A DNA stretch of 64,000 nt from Anarhynchus alexandrinus (lineage: Eukaryota > Chordata > Aves > Charadriiformes > Charadriidae). The notes under the pieces are model-generated. The model was not told the origin of the DNA and made no database searches. It was given only the letters and a program-made list of their open reading frames with translations. The DNA is taken from assembly GCA_008711295.1 (NCBI GenBank), contig VUYV01000080.1:3013557-3077556 (forward strand), written 5' to 3'. The translations under genes were made by a program, and so were the position numbers. Positions 1 to 13,300 of the stretch are shown here, one piece after another (position 1 is the stretch's first letter; each line of letters begins with the position of its first letter).

Positions 1-3000
1 GGATCTTGTGTCTTTACTCACTACTGCAAAAGTCAGGCTCAGTTTAGCCTGTTTACCTGTTAGTAATTTCTTTTTGGACTTTGGACAGGTATTTTGGTGC
101 AAATACAGTATACTTTCTATAAATTTATTCTGTGTTTCACCTGGGAGTTTCATGTAGTATCGTATGCGAGGTGATGGGCACACTGTGAAGCTGGAGCAAT
201 GGGGAATGAGCTATGGCTGCACTTGAGTGTCTCATTATTGCTCATTTGCTTGGACCTAGGATGGCTCCACGTGGATCTGGCTGCATGTCTCTGTACAAAG
301 CTGCAGTGTGTAATAGATGTCTCCAGAGTGAGTAGAAACAGCCAACCTGCTTTTTCATCCTTGCTGACCCTAGTGGTAGGACAGATGCAGTTTGCTGTGC
401 TGGGCAACACATGAGCCACAGTTGAACTGATTTGAAGTGTCTGCACCCCTGATGCTCTAATTCACAGCCTGGGTAAATTGTTCACAGGTGATGAGGAGTT
501 GCATTTGAGTTACTACAATAGCTTGTTTAAGTACTCATATTGCTCATATTTACTCTCAATATCAATTTTATGTGAATGATGTGTTGTAACTGAGGCTGAA
601 TGAAGAAAACATGCTTGAAATTTTGTGAAAACCCAAGTTTCTTTGAATCTTTTTAAATAACCAGGGCAGGAGGACTATCTGTCTTTAACAGCTTGAAAAA
701 AATATTTCATGGTTCCAGTATGAATCAAGATTCCTTACTGAAGAAACATTCTACTTCAGTGTTCCTGATGTCAACAGAAATGGTATGGTGTGAGCAATTA
801 TAGAAGGGTTAGCACCATGCTGGTGGATATTCCACATGTTGCATCTTGCTTGAAGTTCCATATGGTTGTGAAGCGTCTTCGAAAAACCTAGTGGTAAGCT
901 GTGTCTCTGGCTAGAAGGGGGCTCTGCAGCATTTAAAAGGTCATTCAAGAGGAAAATTCTTTAAAACAAACAAAACCTTTGTTGCTGAGTATAGAAACCG
1001 TGGAGAGTCTCTGTTGTTGCACAGGAATGTAGCTGAGATATAGTGCTGTGAAGTTTCAGGTCTGTATTCTTTACTCCGTTTTGTCATTTGGAGTTTGGAG
1101 AAATGGCCGTGCACTCTAGATACAAAAATGAAAACCAGGGCTTTCAAAAGTAGATGTGTCTTCGACTGGTGGGAGCACGTAGGATCTTCTTCTCACAGGA
1201 TTAAGGAAATACAGTCTGTTTTGAAAAGGAGATGTTTAAAATGCTCCTGTTTGCCTTTTACTCTCGGACTTTAACCATGTTGCTCTTGTTTTCAAGCATA
1301 TCTTTGCAATCAAGTGTTATCACTGACATTGCTGAAGCTTTGGGCTTTTAAAGGATATGTTGAGAAACTTGGGAAGAAACTGAAGTGGAATCCCATAGGT
1401 GCTGATGGAGACAGTCTTACTACTTACTATTCAAATCTGTTCAGGTCTTGAAAAAATGGTCAAAATACAGCAATCTGGCAGTAATTTGACTTTAATCTCC
1501 TACAGCTGCTACTGCAAGTGGGTCTGTATTAAGGAATGACAACTGGAGGGGAGTGTCAAGGCGAGAAAACACGTCTTCACTCTTTCCAAATCTGAATGCA
1601 TCATCCCTTTTTACATGTGGTAGAGGTGCTACAGTAAAGGGGAAGTTGTAAAATAAAGAAAACTCAAGGTAAACCACTTTCTTTTCAGTTTGGCAGGAAA
1701 TAAAAATTGTTAGTCACCACACTGGCACTAACTCCATGGCTTGTGTTGACTGTTAATGAGTCTAGCAGAGCATCTAGGCAAGGAAGAGGATAGGGATATG
1801 ATTTTCTTTTCCTGGCATTTTCTCTCCTCAAGTGTATCATCTTAAATATTGACATCATCCTCAGCAGTTAATATATTTTAATATATGATATGGAAAATAC
1901 TGTAGTTCCAGGAATGGCACCATATGAGAGGAGTTCCACTGATCTGTAAGCAAGGTGATGACCGGAACCCTAAATTTGCCTGTTCTAGAGAAGTCCTTTT
2001 TTTCAAATCTTCCTTTTGATTTCTGTCTTAGGGCAACTCAAAGAAGGTAATCTTTGTTTTTGCATCTTCTACAATTTGTCTTTTGGTCAGTAAAATTAAA
2101 AAGGAGGGGGTAGAGGATCATTTCAGTTGTGCTTTAGCACAGATGCTCTAAGTTACATATTTATTATTCACTTTTTTTTCTCTGAAGATCCGTTATCATG
2201 TTACAGAAAGTGCTGGCCTGTTTTGGTAACTGTGACATGCAAATTCATGTACTAAGGCTATCTAAAGGGAAGATAGTCTTATCCTCAGGGCAGAGGCAGT
2301 TCTTCAAAACACAGTAGAGTTGAGCCGGAAAATTAATATGTTTCTTGGAGCTGGAGCTTTCCTTTCTTTTTATTTTGTGTTCCAAATTCTTGGCTCCTTC
2401 TGCAAAAATTCTACTGAAGACTTTGTCTTGAACTTGCGTTACTTTCTTGTTTGCCTTTCTGTCACTCATCTTGCTGCTATGCCTCTCTGTCTCTTCCATG
2501 AGAGTCTGGAGTAATAGAAAAACTGTGTTTGTCTCGACTGGGAGTGCAGTGATAACTGACCTGGTGGTGTTTGAGTTAACCCTGGAGATAACAGTCATGT
2601 GAAGCACCCCAAAGACAGGTTTTGTTAGTTTAGGAACACCACCAGGCAGTATTACTCCTCGGCATCAGCCATTTGGTCGACACCGTTGTTAATACAGTGC
2701 AGAATGTAATTGCTGGAGAGGATCGAAGGCAACGTCGAAAACCTCTGCATCACTCTTCATTGCGAGATGCTGATACATCTCTCATGTTTGCATCTGTTGG
2801 TGACTGCATTTATCTGTGGACCTAGCCTTGTCTTTTTGCGTGTATGTCATCACAGAGATGTAAATTTGTTGGTAGCCGTGTCATAGTAAGTGAAACATGC
2901 AGGTAATTTGTTGTTCAGCTCTTAAAGCGGCTATATATATAATACATTGCCTTTTTTTGTGGATATTGAGAATTTCAGAAAAACTGTTGTGTTTTTTAAA

Positions 3001-4206
3001 TGTATATACTATGCATAGCCCACTGTTAGCAATTAAACTCTGCTTTTGACCAGAATAAGTATTTAATGCATTTGATTATCTCTCTTCTTTTCTCTTGCTC
3101 TTGGGAATTATCAAAAACCTGACAAATTCTGTCTCTATTGATGATGCATCTGCTTTTTATTCTTTCTGCTGTGCTTGCTTTTCCACTGAGTTTACTGGTA
3201 GATATGAATCTGACTCCACCACAGAATCATGAGCTGTCTGAATTTTCAGTACAAGGAGTTTTTGACTCAGCTTATTATATCACTATTGTTGTGGAGTATA
3301 GTTTCTTCCAATGGATATACAAGGATAGTGTGTACTTAAATGCTGTTTTACTTTCTTTCATACAGAATTTCTTTTTTTCCTTTCTTTTTCTGTTAAGCGT
3401 TATTACTGTCACTAGCAAGATTTCCCAAAATAATAATTAAAAAAAATCCTACAAAATTCTCAACAATTCTTTCCCATTTACATAATACACACATACATAA
3501 TGCACATATTTACAAATAGTTTTGAATATGAATATGTAAGAATATTTTCTGCCAGTGGACTGCAAAACTGGTTGTAATTTCTTAGCAGGGGTATCAGATT
3601 CACTCACACCTCCGTGTAATGATTCTCTTGCAGAAACATGTACATTGGGCAGTAGAATGAGATCCTATTAAGTATTTGCAAATAATGCAGCAAATTTTCT
3701 GGTGTTGTCTTATCTGAAATTTCTTTATATTGTACTGAAAGTATTGTAATTATAGTTATAAGAAATAAAGAGCTAGACTGTGATCTCCTGTGGTAAGTAT
3801 AAAGGGAATAAAAAAGTTGTTTCCTTACAGCATTCCAGTCCTTTGTATCAAATAGGGTTATTTGGAAAAAAAAGACACATTATACCATAATGCATTTAAA
3901 CCCAAGAGTATTATGTATGGGATTGCTTAGGGACTGACTTCAAAGTTACATAGGTGACCTTAATTTGGGAACTGCATCTCTTTTGATGTATTGACTTTTT
4001 TTACATTAATAACATCCTTTTAGATTTTTTTTTTTTTCCTGAGAGTAAAACACTTCTACATAAAACTTACCATTTAATTCTGTTGCATTACAGGAACTGA
4101 TACCTTTAATTTGTAATCCTGTAGGGTACTAATTCTTATGATTGCAATTTGAAAATAAATATTTTCTTTTTCCCCTCCTTTATTATGTTTATGTATATAT
4201 TTTCAG
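1..4206 (+). other. SLC4A10: SLC4A10 intron, 3' part; no exon seen
   Basis: AT-rich sequence ending in the acceptor TATATTTTCAG just before exon 1. I looked for the preceding coding exon, which in mammals ends with the residues L-E-E-I-A, and found nothing like it, so it should lie upstream of the window. The open frames here are short and lack recognisable homology. Confidence 0.8.
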
Positions 4207-4395
4207 ATATGATTCTGGATCAGCAGGTGAGTTCTGGGCAGCTCAGTGAGGATGTTCGTCACAGAGTGCATGAGGCATTACTGAAACAGCATCACCATCA
4301 GAATCAGAAGAAACTGAGCAACAGGATCCCAATTGTGAGATCCTTTGCTGATATTGGAAAGAAGCAGTCTGAGCCCCATTCCATGGATAAAAATG
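4207..4395 (+). CDS. SLC4A10: SLC4A10 window exon 1 (cytosolic domain)
   Basis: 189 bases, flanked by TTTTCAG and GTAATG. The first two bases complete a split Asp codon and the last G begins the next codon. It encodes a stretch including [20 protein letters not shown], then HHHQNQKK, then [16 protein letters not shown], all strongly conserved in the sodium-coupled bicarbonate transporters and found in the N-terminal cytosolic domain. Differences from the mammalian protein are few and conservative. The upstream part of the domain lies outside the window. Confidence 0.96.
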
Positions 4396-7300
4396 GTAAT
4401 GCATTGCTGTATTTTGCATTTTGAGCTTCCAATAATATCTGCCTGTTCAGTATCACATGTGCTTTGTACCCACAGCTTGAACTCAGCGTGATTCTGCTCT
4501 GAAAAGCTACTGTGTAAAAGTGGTACCTTTTACGTGAGAGTGGTTCTTCTTATGCACTCAGTAACACACCTGTTTAAATTTGAGATTCGGGTATCTGTCA
4601 CAATTCAGGGCTGTGCAGAGTTATTCAGGGGAACCAGCTCAGGTGTTGGAAGCAGGTTAGCTGCCTTAGTGTGCCATTCTGTCCTGGGTAATTGGCATGG
4701 CACATCCCCAGTCCAGCACAGCTCAAGTACACTTGTGGTGCTTTCGGCACTCTGTGTGATCCTTCAGACTGAGCTTCACCATCTTTGCACAGTGTTGCTC
4801 TTAACTGTGGACATGCTCCATTAGTGCCAGAAATGTGATTTGACTATTTTTGACTTCTGTTGACTATCCAGGGCCGATTTAGTTTCTAAGTCTGTGACAG
4901 TGTGTGCTTTACCTAGTGTTCAGCTGATGCTTCAGATTTCATAGTTGAGTTTGAGGGGTTGGAAAATGAGAAAAACATTTTCAAGATGACACTATTACAG
5001 AGATGCTGCAAGAACTGTGTGTTGTTCTTTCAGAAAATCACTTTTTGGAAAATCACGTTCATAAAAAAGAGAGAGCATGCTTGCAGAGTGGTTCTACGCT
5101 AAAATATTGGCTTAACTTTTGTCTTTCTTCCTTTAACAGAAGCCGTTATAAGCTGTACTGTTGTTGTAGGTTAATCATAATGAAAGATAATTTCTTACTG
5201 CCCCTTCCTTATTTACATAAACACAGGCCTGTGTTATGAAAATTGCATCCAAATTTTGCAAATATTTATGATTAATTCACAAGAATTATACATTGCACAA
5301 TTACTGAGCCTCTGTATCCAGTATCATCACAATACCCACAACATTTTTGTCTGAGTACGATTGGACTATAGTGACTCTTATTCCGGAAATCACCTTAGCT
5401 TTAGTGAAATCTCAGTCCCTTGTGCGTCTCTCTGGTTCAGGGCCTTACTGAGCTCCCCTGTCACCCTGGGAAGTGGGGAGTGAGGAAACAGCTGTAGCAC
5501 TGGGAAGGTATAGGGTGCAAGAGGCAGCTGTGTGCCATGTGCCCTATGGGGCAGAAGGGGAAAGAGTCATAATGTGGCTGATCTGGAAAGATGGGGCTGT
5601 TGGTATAAAGATTAACTTCGGTTTCTAGGAAGGACCTTTTGTTTCAATCATTGCATATAAAGTTTTAATAGGTACTTCTAAATCTAGCCAATTCCCTGGG
5701 GAAGCCTTTCAGACCTGAAGGACAGCATATAATTTCATCTGAAGAGGATATTAAATAGAAACATTAATTATGCCAAAATATCATTTTAACAGTAAGGAAA
5801 AATTTATTAAGATATGTGTGATTGTGATTAAGCATATGGATGCACAAGAGTAAAAGTAAGTAGGATGATTGTCCATCCTTTGTAAGGCAACTTTCCTGTT
5901 GATTTGTGCAACTCTTGCTGATGACTTTAAACAAATATTCAGGAGACACTTAAGAAAGTTAATGGTGTAATGTTCCTATTCCTCAATTTCCACAGGACGC
6001 AAGATGGCAGCTTGCATTCCATAAGCTTTTTGCACTAGATCTTATATAAAAAATAAGTAGTAGGTCTCCTTAAAAAGACCCCTCAAGGCAAGCTGTGAAA
6101 GTATCATGAGTGCAATTTCAGTAACTTTCTGTGCCTGTTAGTGGAACTGATGCAGTAATTTACTCCAGAAACATCTCACTTTTGCCTATGTTTCTTCTGG
6201 GAGCCTTCATATCTCTATCGAATTCCCCAAAAAGTAGATTCTGATCGGGACAGCATTTAAGTCCATATTAAACACACTAATTTTATATAGACAATGGTTA
6301 AGTGATTCTGTAAGTAGGGAGACACATTCTTACAGGTTTTCATTTGTGCTTATTTTGCAAGATTACTGAATTCCAGTTCACGGGCTTATGTAGATGCCTC
6401 AGAGCACTCTAACCCCTGGTTAAAGAAATCACTTAGTCACTTTCACTGCATTAATTAAGTTAAATACACCGTAAACAATACACATCTAAATAATTTTGGG
6501 AACATTTATACAAAGGTAAATCAGCTTCTTATCTAAATTACATTGAAGAGTTCCAAATGCAGTCTTTTTGGACACAGATGTCTTTTACTCAGTTTGAAGC
6601 ATTTGTTTTCCGCTTGCATCCTTTAAGTGCTAATGCACATTTGGTAGGCTCTTGTACTGACCTCTTCAAAATAGATGATGTCCCTGTGATAAAGCAAAGA
6701 GGGGTTGGTTTATTTTAAGTTTCTCTCTTACCATCCCTGTTATATTTGAAAGTCTGAATCTTCTTTTATTGCATGAATTGTACTAAAATTAGTATTAGCT
6801 TTAGAAGAGGAAAATTCAGTCTAAGTTTTGTGTTTTAAAAGGAATCACATTTTTTTTCCCTTTTCAAGACAACAGCAACTAAGCAGTTCGTGGGCTTCAG
6901 TGGCAACTATTGCCCCAGTACTCCAGGATTAAAGGAGTGGGGAAAGAGATGATTCTGGAGAGCTGCCTAATTTCAGGCATACTGACTGCTACCTCTTCTG
7001 GCTTACTCTTAGTTATTTCTTTACCCTGGGTAACTTGCCATAGTACACACAGTGTAAATTATGCAGGAATCTACACTGAAATGCTCAGCTTTCAAGAACC
7101 CTGCTGTCCTTGGAAGCTTGACCAGGGGTAGCAGCGAGGTTTCTGATCATTTTCTTCTGCTGTTGCCTCATACCCAAATGCTAAAGTTCAGCTACAGTGT
7201 TATGCTCACTGCAGCTGTATATTTCTTTCTAGATTGCCAGGGAGTGTCTGTACAAGCTTCTCATAATAATACAAAAACAAGTTGTTAAAATATAACTTTG

Positions 7301-10300
7301 GATCAGATGAAAGCAAAAGAAAAATCAGCCAAATATGTGTATAAGAAAGCAAAATTAAGGGATACAAACACCTTATATTGTTGTCAAGAGTGTGCTGTGA
7401 GACGCATCTTTATTTCCTGAGGACAAACTGGTAAAATGCAATCAAAGCATCATTTCAGTCTGCTTATTCCCATTAATGCACAAACATTGTGTAGAACGTA
7501 TGAACGTAAAATGTTCTATATATTGTCAACAGTAGCAGTATTGTTCTCTCTCTTTAATACAAAAAACGCATTAAAATAGTAAAATATTTAATTATTGCTA
7601 TTACCTTCTGGATGAGAAGCTTAATTCTTAGGAGACTGCAGGAAGAAAACCAGATCATCTCAGGTACTACTGATGAGCCTACAGTGCAGTTCACCCCTGT
7701 CAGAGATCAGAGTTTGCAGAAACAGCAAGTGACGGGAGCTTTAGAAGGGCCACTTATTTGTCCCTGAAGAAATGAGGCAGGGGAACTTCGACACTTTTTC
7801 TGCACGAAAGGAAATTCTCAGTTTGGTTAAATTTGGGTTTAGTGTAGACAGCTTAACTGATAAGAATCCTTAGCAGTCTGTAAAGTAGGTGGTTCAGAGC
7901 CATCAGTCCTTGCCAGCTGGGTTCCGTGGTACAGCTGAGGATGCAAAACCCTTTCTTTGTCCAAGTTCTTGACTGTGCTAGCTTATCAATGTATCAATTT
8001 CCAGTTATTTAGGAGCAAAGTCTGAAAATGAAGACATAAACTTAAATTCAATATATATGGCTGTGCTGCTGACAGACCACTGTGATATCTTTGCTGGGAG
8101 ATAGTTGTACATATGTTCTCCCTCCATTTTTTCTTTGTTTAAAAGTCTGTCAGACCATCTAATTAATTTGCTTTGTATTTAGTAGTATTATCTTTTGTTT
8201 ACAATGGCTTTTCTTCACATCCTCTGGAGGGCTAAGATGTCAGGGTGCTATGGATTTACCATGCATTTTTAATGCTGCCATGCTGTGTTTAACTTTCACT
8301 TTTCATTAAGCATCAAAACTGTGAGAATTAAAAGCCTGCTTTTGATGTTCCAATAAAAACCGACAGTCAAATTTGGCATAAGAGGAGGAAAAATGATTTT
8401 TTTTTTTTTTAAAGTCTAATTTGACACCAAATACCCAAAATAGAGGATGGCGAGTAATTTTAGCATAAATACTGTAAAAGGCAGGTAATCTTTGTCATTA
8501 GTAAATCATCTTTGGAAAGTTTGGTTTGTAAAGCAATTTAACTTATTTTTATTGAGATCAATAGCTTTTTCACTCTGATACCTGAGAGCAGTGTCTGTAA
8601 ATTCCTATGACATAGTCTAAAAAGCTGAAGACAATAGCAAATATACAACACCTTTCTATGGTTAGAGGAATGCTAAAATAATTTCATAAGCCTTTCCCCT
8701 TTTATAAAGGGTTCTGCAATTCAGAATTTAAGCTTGCGTGGCATAGAAAAGTAGCTGATTTGGTGAAAATGTGGTTAGGAAAAGAAGTTTTCATCATGTA
8801 GACATTTTAGTTTTTTAGACTGGCTGTTTCACTTTTAGTCTAGACTTCAGAGTGCGTGTGTGTGTATATGTGTAATGAGATCTAACAGACCTTTTACTGA
8901 TTAAAGTCGAAGAGGAAGGAACTAGGGGAGAGGAGCATGGCAGGATAAGTGACTTGTAAATTGTATTTCCATGCACCTTGCTGAAGTGTTCTTTATCCAT
9001 AATAACATGATCTTGTGCCTGTTTTCTGTTCCATACGTATGCCATTTATAACTGCTTCTTCTTCCTTGATGTCAGAGCAGACACGTTATTAGCGTAAAAA
9101 TTGCATTATGCCACACATCATGTCTGATTTTTGAGAAATTCTGAAATTCCAAGGGGAGGTTTATTGATATGCCGAAGAGCTTGAAGAAAGCAATGGTATA
9201 TTAAATTGAGGATCTTCAGAGTTAACAGCATGAGCTGCTGGAGCAGTTCATTTTGACATATTATTTTTCAAGCCTTTTTCCAGTTATTTCAGTTAGCATG
9301 ATGGGCTGGTTTGGACTTCTTAATTGTTTTATGGCAGTATGAGCACACACAGAGGTGTTTAAGACTATGCTTGGCTATCTAATTCCGGACAGTATGCTTT
9401 AGTATCCCGGTAAATCTAAATTACCAGTTACGTGATGGGGTTTGTTACTTTCCTCAGTTTCCTAATCTGTCCTAAACATCAGTTCAAGCATTTATGCCAT
9501 AACTCAGAGCTAGCTTACAGCATGTGAAACTCTCATGTCAGTAATACCATGGACATTACTTGGAGCCATATGAGAAGAGTAGGGATGCACTCCTAGGTGT
9601 GTGACCGCGTGCCTTCGTTTTTGGAATAAGTCACAACAAATGCCATATATATACCCACGTTTTCTGGCAGTATTGGATCTGGATCAGGTGGATTGCTCCA
9701 GCTTTCTGTGAAGAGAAGGCAAAATCAAAGATAGTTAATTCTAGCTTAAATTAGCTAATGCTCTGTTTCTTGTTTTATATTCTTCTCAAATGTATATATT
9801 TTAATCAACTTGTATTATCCACAGGTTTTTATATTACTAAAATATAACTTGAATTTACAAACATTTTCATCTGATATTTATTCTTTCTTTCTCCACACTT
9901 CCTTGTACCCATGATAAAATGTGTAATCTGTATGTATAAAACTGTATCATTCATCTTTGTATTTCTTTATTTTGCTCTTTGTTGTGTCTGTCTCTAACAG
10001 GCTCATCTCATCTCTGTATCTTCCTCATCTCCTATCCTTTGGGTTCTGTAAACTCCCTGAAGGTTAAGAGGTAGTATAAATACCTATTCTTGCTTGGGCT
10101 TCAGATCATTTCAAATGTACACCCATGTCTTCATCTCAGTTTCTCAACAGCATGCAACTTCTTGCTATAGTGATTAAAAAATACCCCAGGCCTTTGTCAG
10201 CAGCTGTGGCACACTTAAGAGAAGCTTGTGTGAAATGATGGTTTTTTTGGGGGGGAAGTGCCATTTCTTTAGAATTCATTTTCTTGCATCAATTTGTAAA

Positions 10301-13300
10301 ACTGCAAACCATAGCATTTTAGTTAAAACTGCATGACTTCACGTGAATCATGCTTGAGATTCAGGCCTAGCATTAGAAAAATCGTTAAAGTGACTTCTTC
10401 TCATACTCTTAAATTATGTATCATTAGTGAACACCAAATCTGCTTACAGTTACACAGGTACAGTGGGAGTGACATGGTTCTCCACCAATTTAAAATGTTA
10501 TGCATCAAGAGACCTAAAAGTACATATACATTCAGCCTGCAAAGATGGTATCACTGCTCTGTTATATTGGAATTTTACCATATACTTAGGAAAACTTACT
10601 GTTTTTCAATCCTTGATTTTTGATCTGGACAGTGTGTCCGTTTAGATTTGAAAAACTGGTGACCAGTTGCACTGAAAGGCCTGAAGATTGTTATAGGTGG
10701 CTTGCAAATCACATTTTTTTTTTCTGAATGGGAAGAAATCTGTATGGTCTATGGAAAAATAAGCAACTTCTTTTCTGATTCAGTTTCCTTTGATGCGTCA
10801 GTTGCATCCAGTTTGTTTTCATTAACTGTGATTTGTATCTGAATACATTGTTCTTGGGTTTTGTCATTGGCATTCTAGAGATCTCTTGGATTTTGATTAA
10901 TAAATACAGTACACATAGTTAAATGTTTTGAGCTTTAAATTTTGGGGAGTAAGAGTATGTTGCATGTGACATTAATTGATTGGCATTAATTTTTTTTTTC
11001 ATTTGGCAGGACTAATAGTCTCAAAATGCTGACCTTTGTCTGTACATGCAAACTTCTATTAGCGTAACAAATATGGACCTTATTTTGATGGATTTTGATT
11101 TTTAAGTGGCTTGGCTTTGCATGATGTGATATTTTTTGTGTGAATTCTTGCTCTATTCAAAGCTCTGGCAATTTCACATTAACTGGAAAAAACACTCATT
11201 TTTTTTATGGACACCAATTTAAAATATAATTTTAAAAACTGTGCTGATACTGGCTTTTTGATACATAGATAAGCCTTCACACCCATTTTAGTGTTGTTTT
11301 ATCTGTTAGGTATTAAGTTCCTTTATGTGTAGGTTGGATATTTCAATGATACCACATTGTGCATTTGTTTGATTGGTACTTCAAAATATCTGAATGGCTC
11401 TCTGATGAATTCTCAAAGAATGCAACTCTTCAGATGCTTTATGTAGGTGGACTACAGGATAAATCAAGGCTTTTAAACTTCAGATTTGTAAGGACTACAT
11501 TACACTCTTAAAAAATAAAATACTGTATTTAAACCATACAATGTGTAAATAAACATTTTGCTTGAGAGACCTGGAATGGAATTGGCAAGGACAGGGCATG
11601 GAAGAGCTGAATAAATGGCAAGGCTGTTGCTCTTCTTATTCCCTCTTACAGGGAGTTGATGGTTTATGCCTTCACCATTCTTACCAGCCTAAACCCCATA
11701 TTGCCAACTTGGAGAAGTAATAAACCATCCCAAGTGTTTTTCTTGGAGCAGGTGTTTAAAGCCTGGCTGGGGTTTGGGTTTAGTTTGGATTTTTTTCTTC
11801 TTCTTTTGCACAGTGCTTTGAAGGCTCCCATATTATAAAGATAAAACTTGGATTTAGTGTATCTGTATTCCAGAGACAGTTTGATGCAGTGGTGACTGTT
11901 GATGTTTTGCTGGGAATCAGAGAGGAAATAGAGTTTTTTTTTTGTTTGTTTGTTTGCTTTTGTTGCAGTCTAGGTATGATGTGACAGCTCCTCTTTTCAT
12001 TCACATAGCTCTTTGATTGTTGCTTCATGGGACCCTCATGGTGCCAATAACTGTTTCCTTCATTCAGAGAAAACAGTCAGTTGCTGAAATTAAAAACAGC
12101 TTGAGTATAAAGCACGTATATAGTTGCCAACATGCTTTAGCAAACAGTATTTTTAATGACGTTGGAAAACCAATGTAGCATGGTGATGACAGTGTTCACT
12201 AGGTTGCCGTCAGTATGCTTTTGGTCCTACCCCATTGGGAATTTCTCATGTGCTTAACAGTATTCACCCCAAAAACATTTCCTTTAAGTCAACATGAAAT
12301 TTTACACAAAGTTCATAATTTATGAATTTTTGTGGCTTCATAGCTCAGAAGTAGAGGAAGCTACCAAAGAGAAAAATAACTGTGTAGTATTACAGTCCTG
12401 TTCCTAGGGAGAGGGCCACCCTAGCACTACATCTACCTACTATCTAGTGCAAAATATACAGGCTTTTAACAAACTAAATGTGTATAGGAGCAAAAACGTC
12501 TCCAAAACCCAGTACTGTTTGTCTTATTTTTCTGTTAAAGGGCCACACTGAGACTAAGTTTCAGATTTGCATTTTACTGACTGTGTTGTTGCATAAGAAA
12601 CATGCATTCCTGCAGTGTTTAAGGTACTCTTTAAAAACCTTTCCCTGTGACTATCATGTGAAAACTGAAATTACCTGTCTTTTCTACCTTGTATTTTCGA
12701 TTGTTATTCAATATAGTAAAAACCCCCAAACTTCTTGTTCCAAGATCCAGAAAGCTGTCTTAAGTTACAGAGCTATTTAAACATCTCTTACTGCCTCAAG
12801 GTAAAACTTGTGTTCTTTCAGATTACTCCAGCATATGGGTAAATCAAAGTTTGAGGTCTTCCGTTGGCACAGAAGAAGAACATATGCTATTCTTATAAAC
12901 TTCACATGCTTTCTGGTTGTGGCTTTTATTTCCTACTATGTATATTTTTACATATTTTTCTCCGGAAACAAAAGTGGACACAATGTTAAAAAGTTAGACT
13001 TTGGACTTTTATGCTAATTGCTTAGAGGCTTTTTACACCTCCAATTATGATGTTAAAACTTCAGTATTTATAACAGGTGGTCCATGCTCTGACTCCTTTG
13101 TTGGTCAATATTTTTATCTCCCTGGCAGATATCCTTGCTCTCATTTTCTTGAATTTTTGGGTCCAGAAAAAAAAAAAAGTATAGATGTAAATCCCCAATT
13201 AGCAACAGAAAGATAATGAACTACTCTTTCTGTTGCTTTCCTGTAATGGCTTTATAACATAGTATGTTAGTATGAGTACTTCTTACAAGTATTTTCCTTT

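Noticed and set aside
13001..13216. Open frame following sequence like a membrane segment (12808-13017)
   Set aside because: Hydrophobic residues result from T-rich intron; no SLC4A10 exon matches and no flanking splice sites fit.
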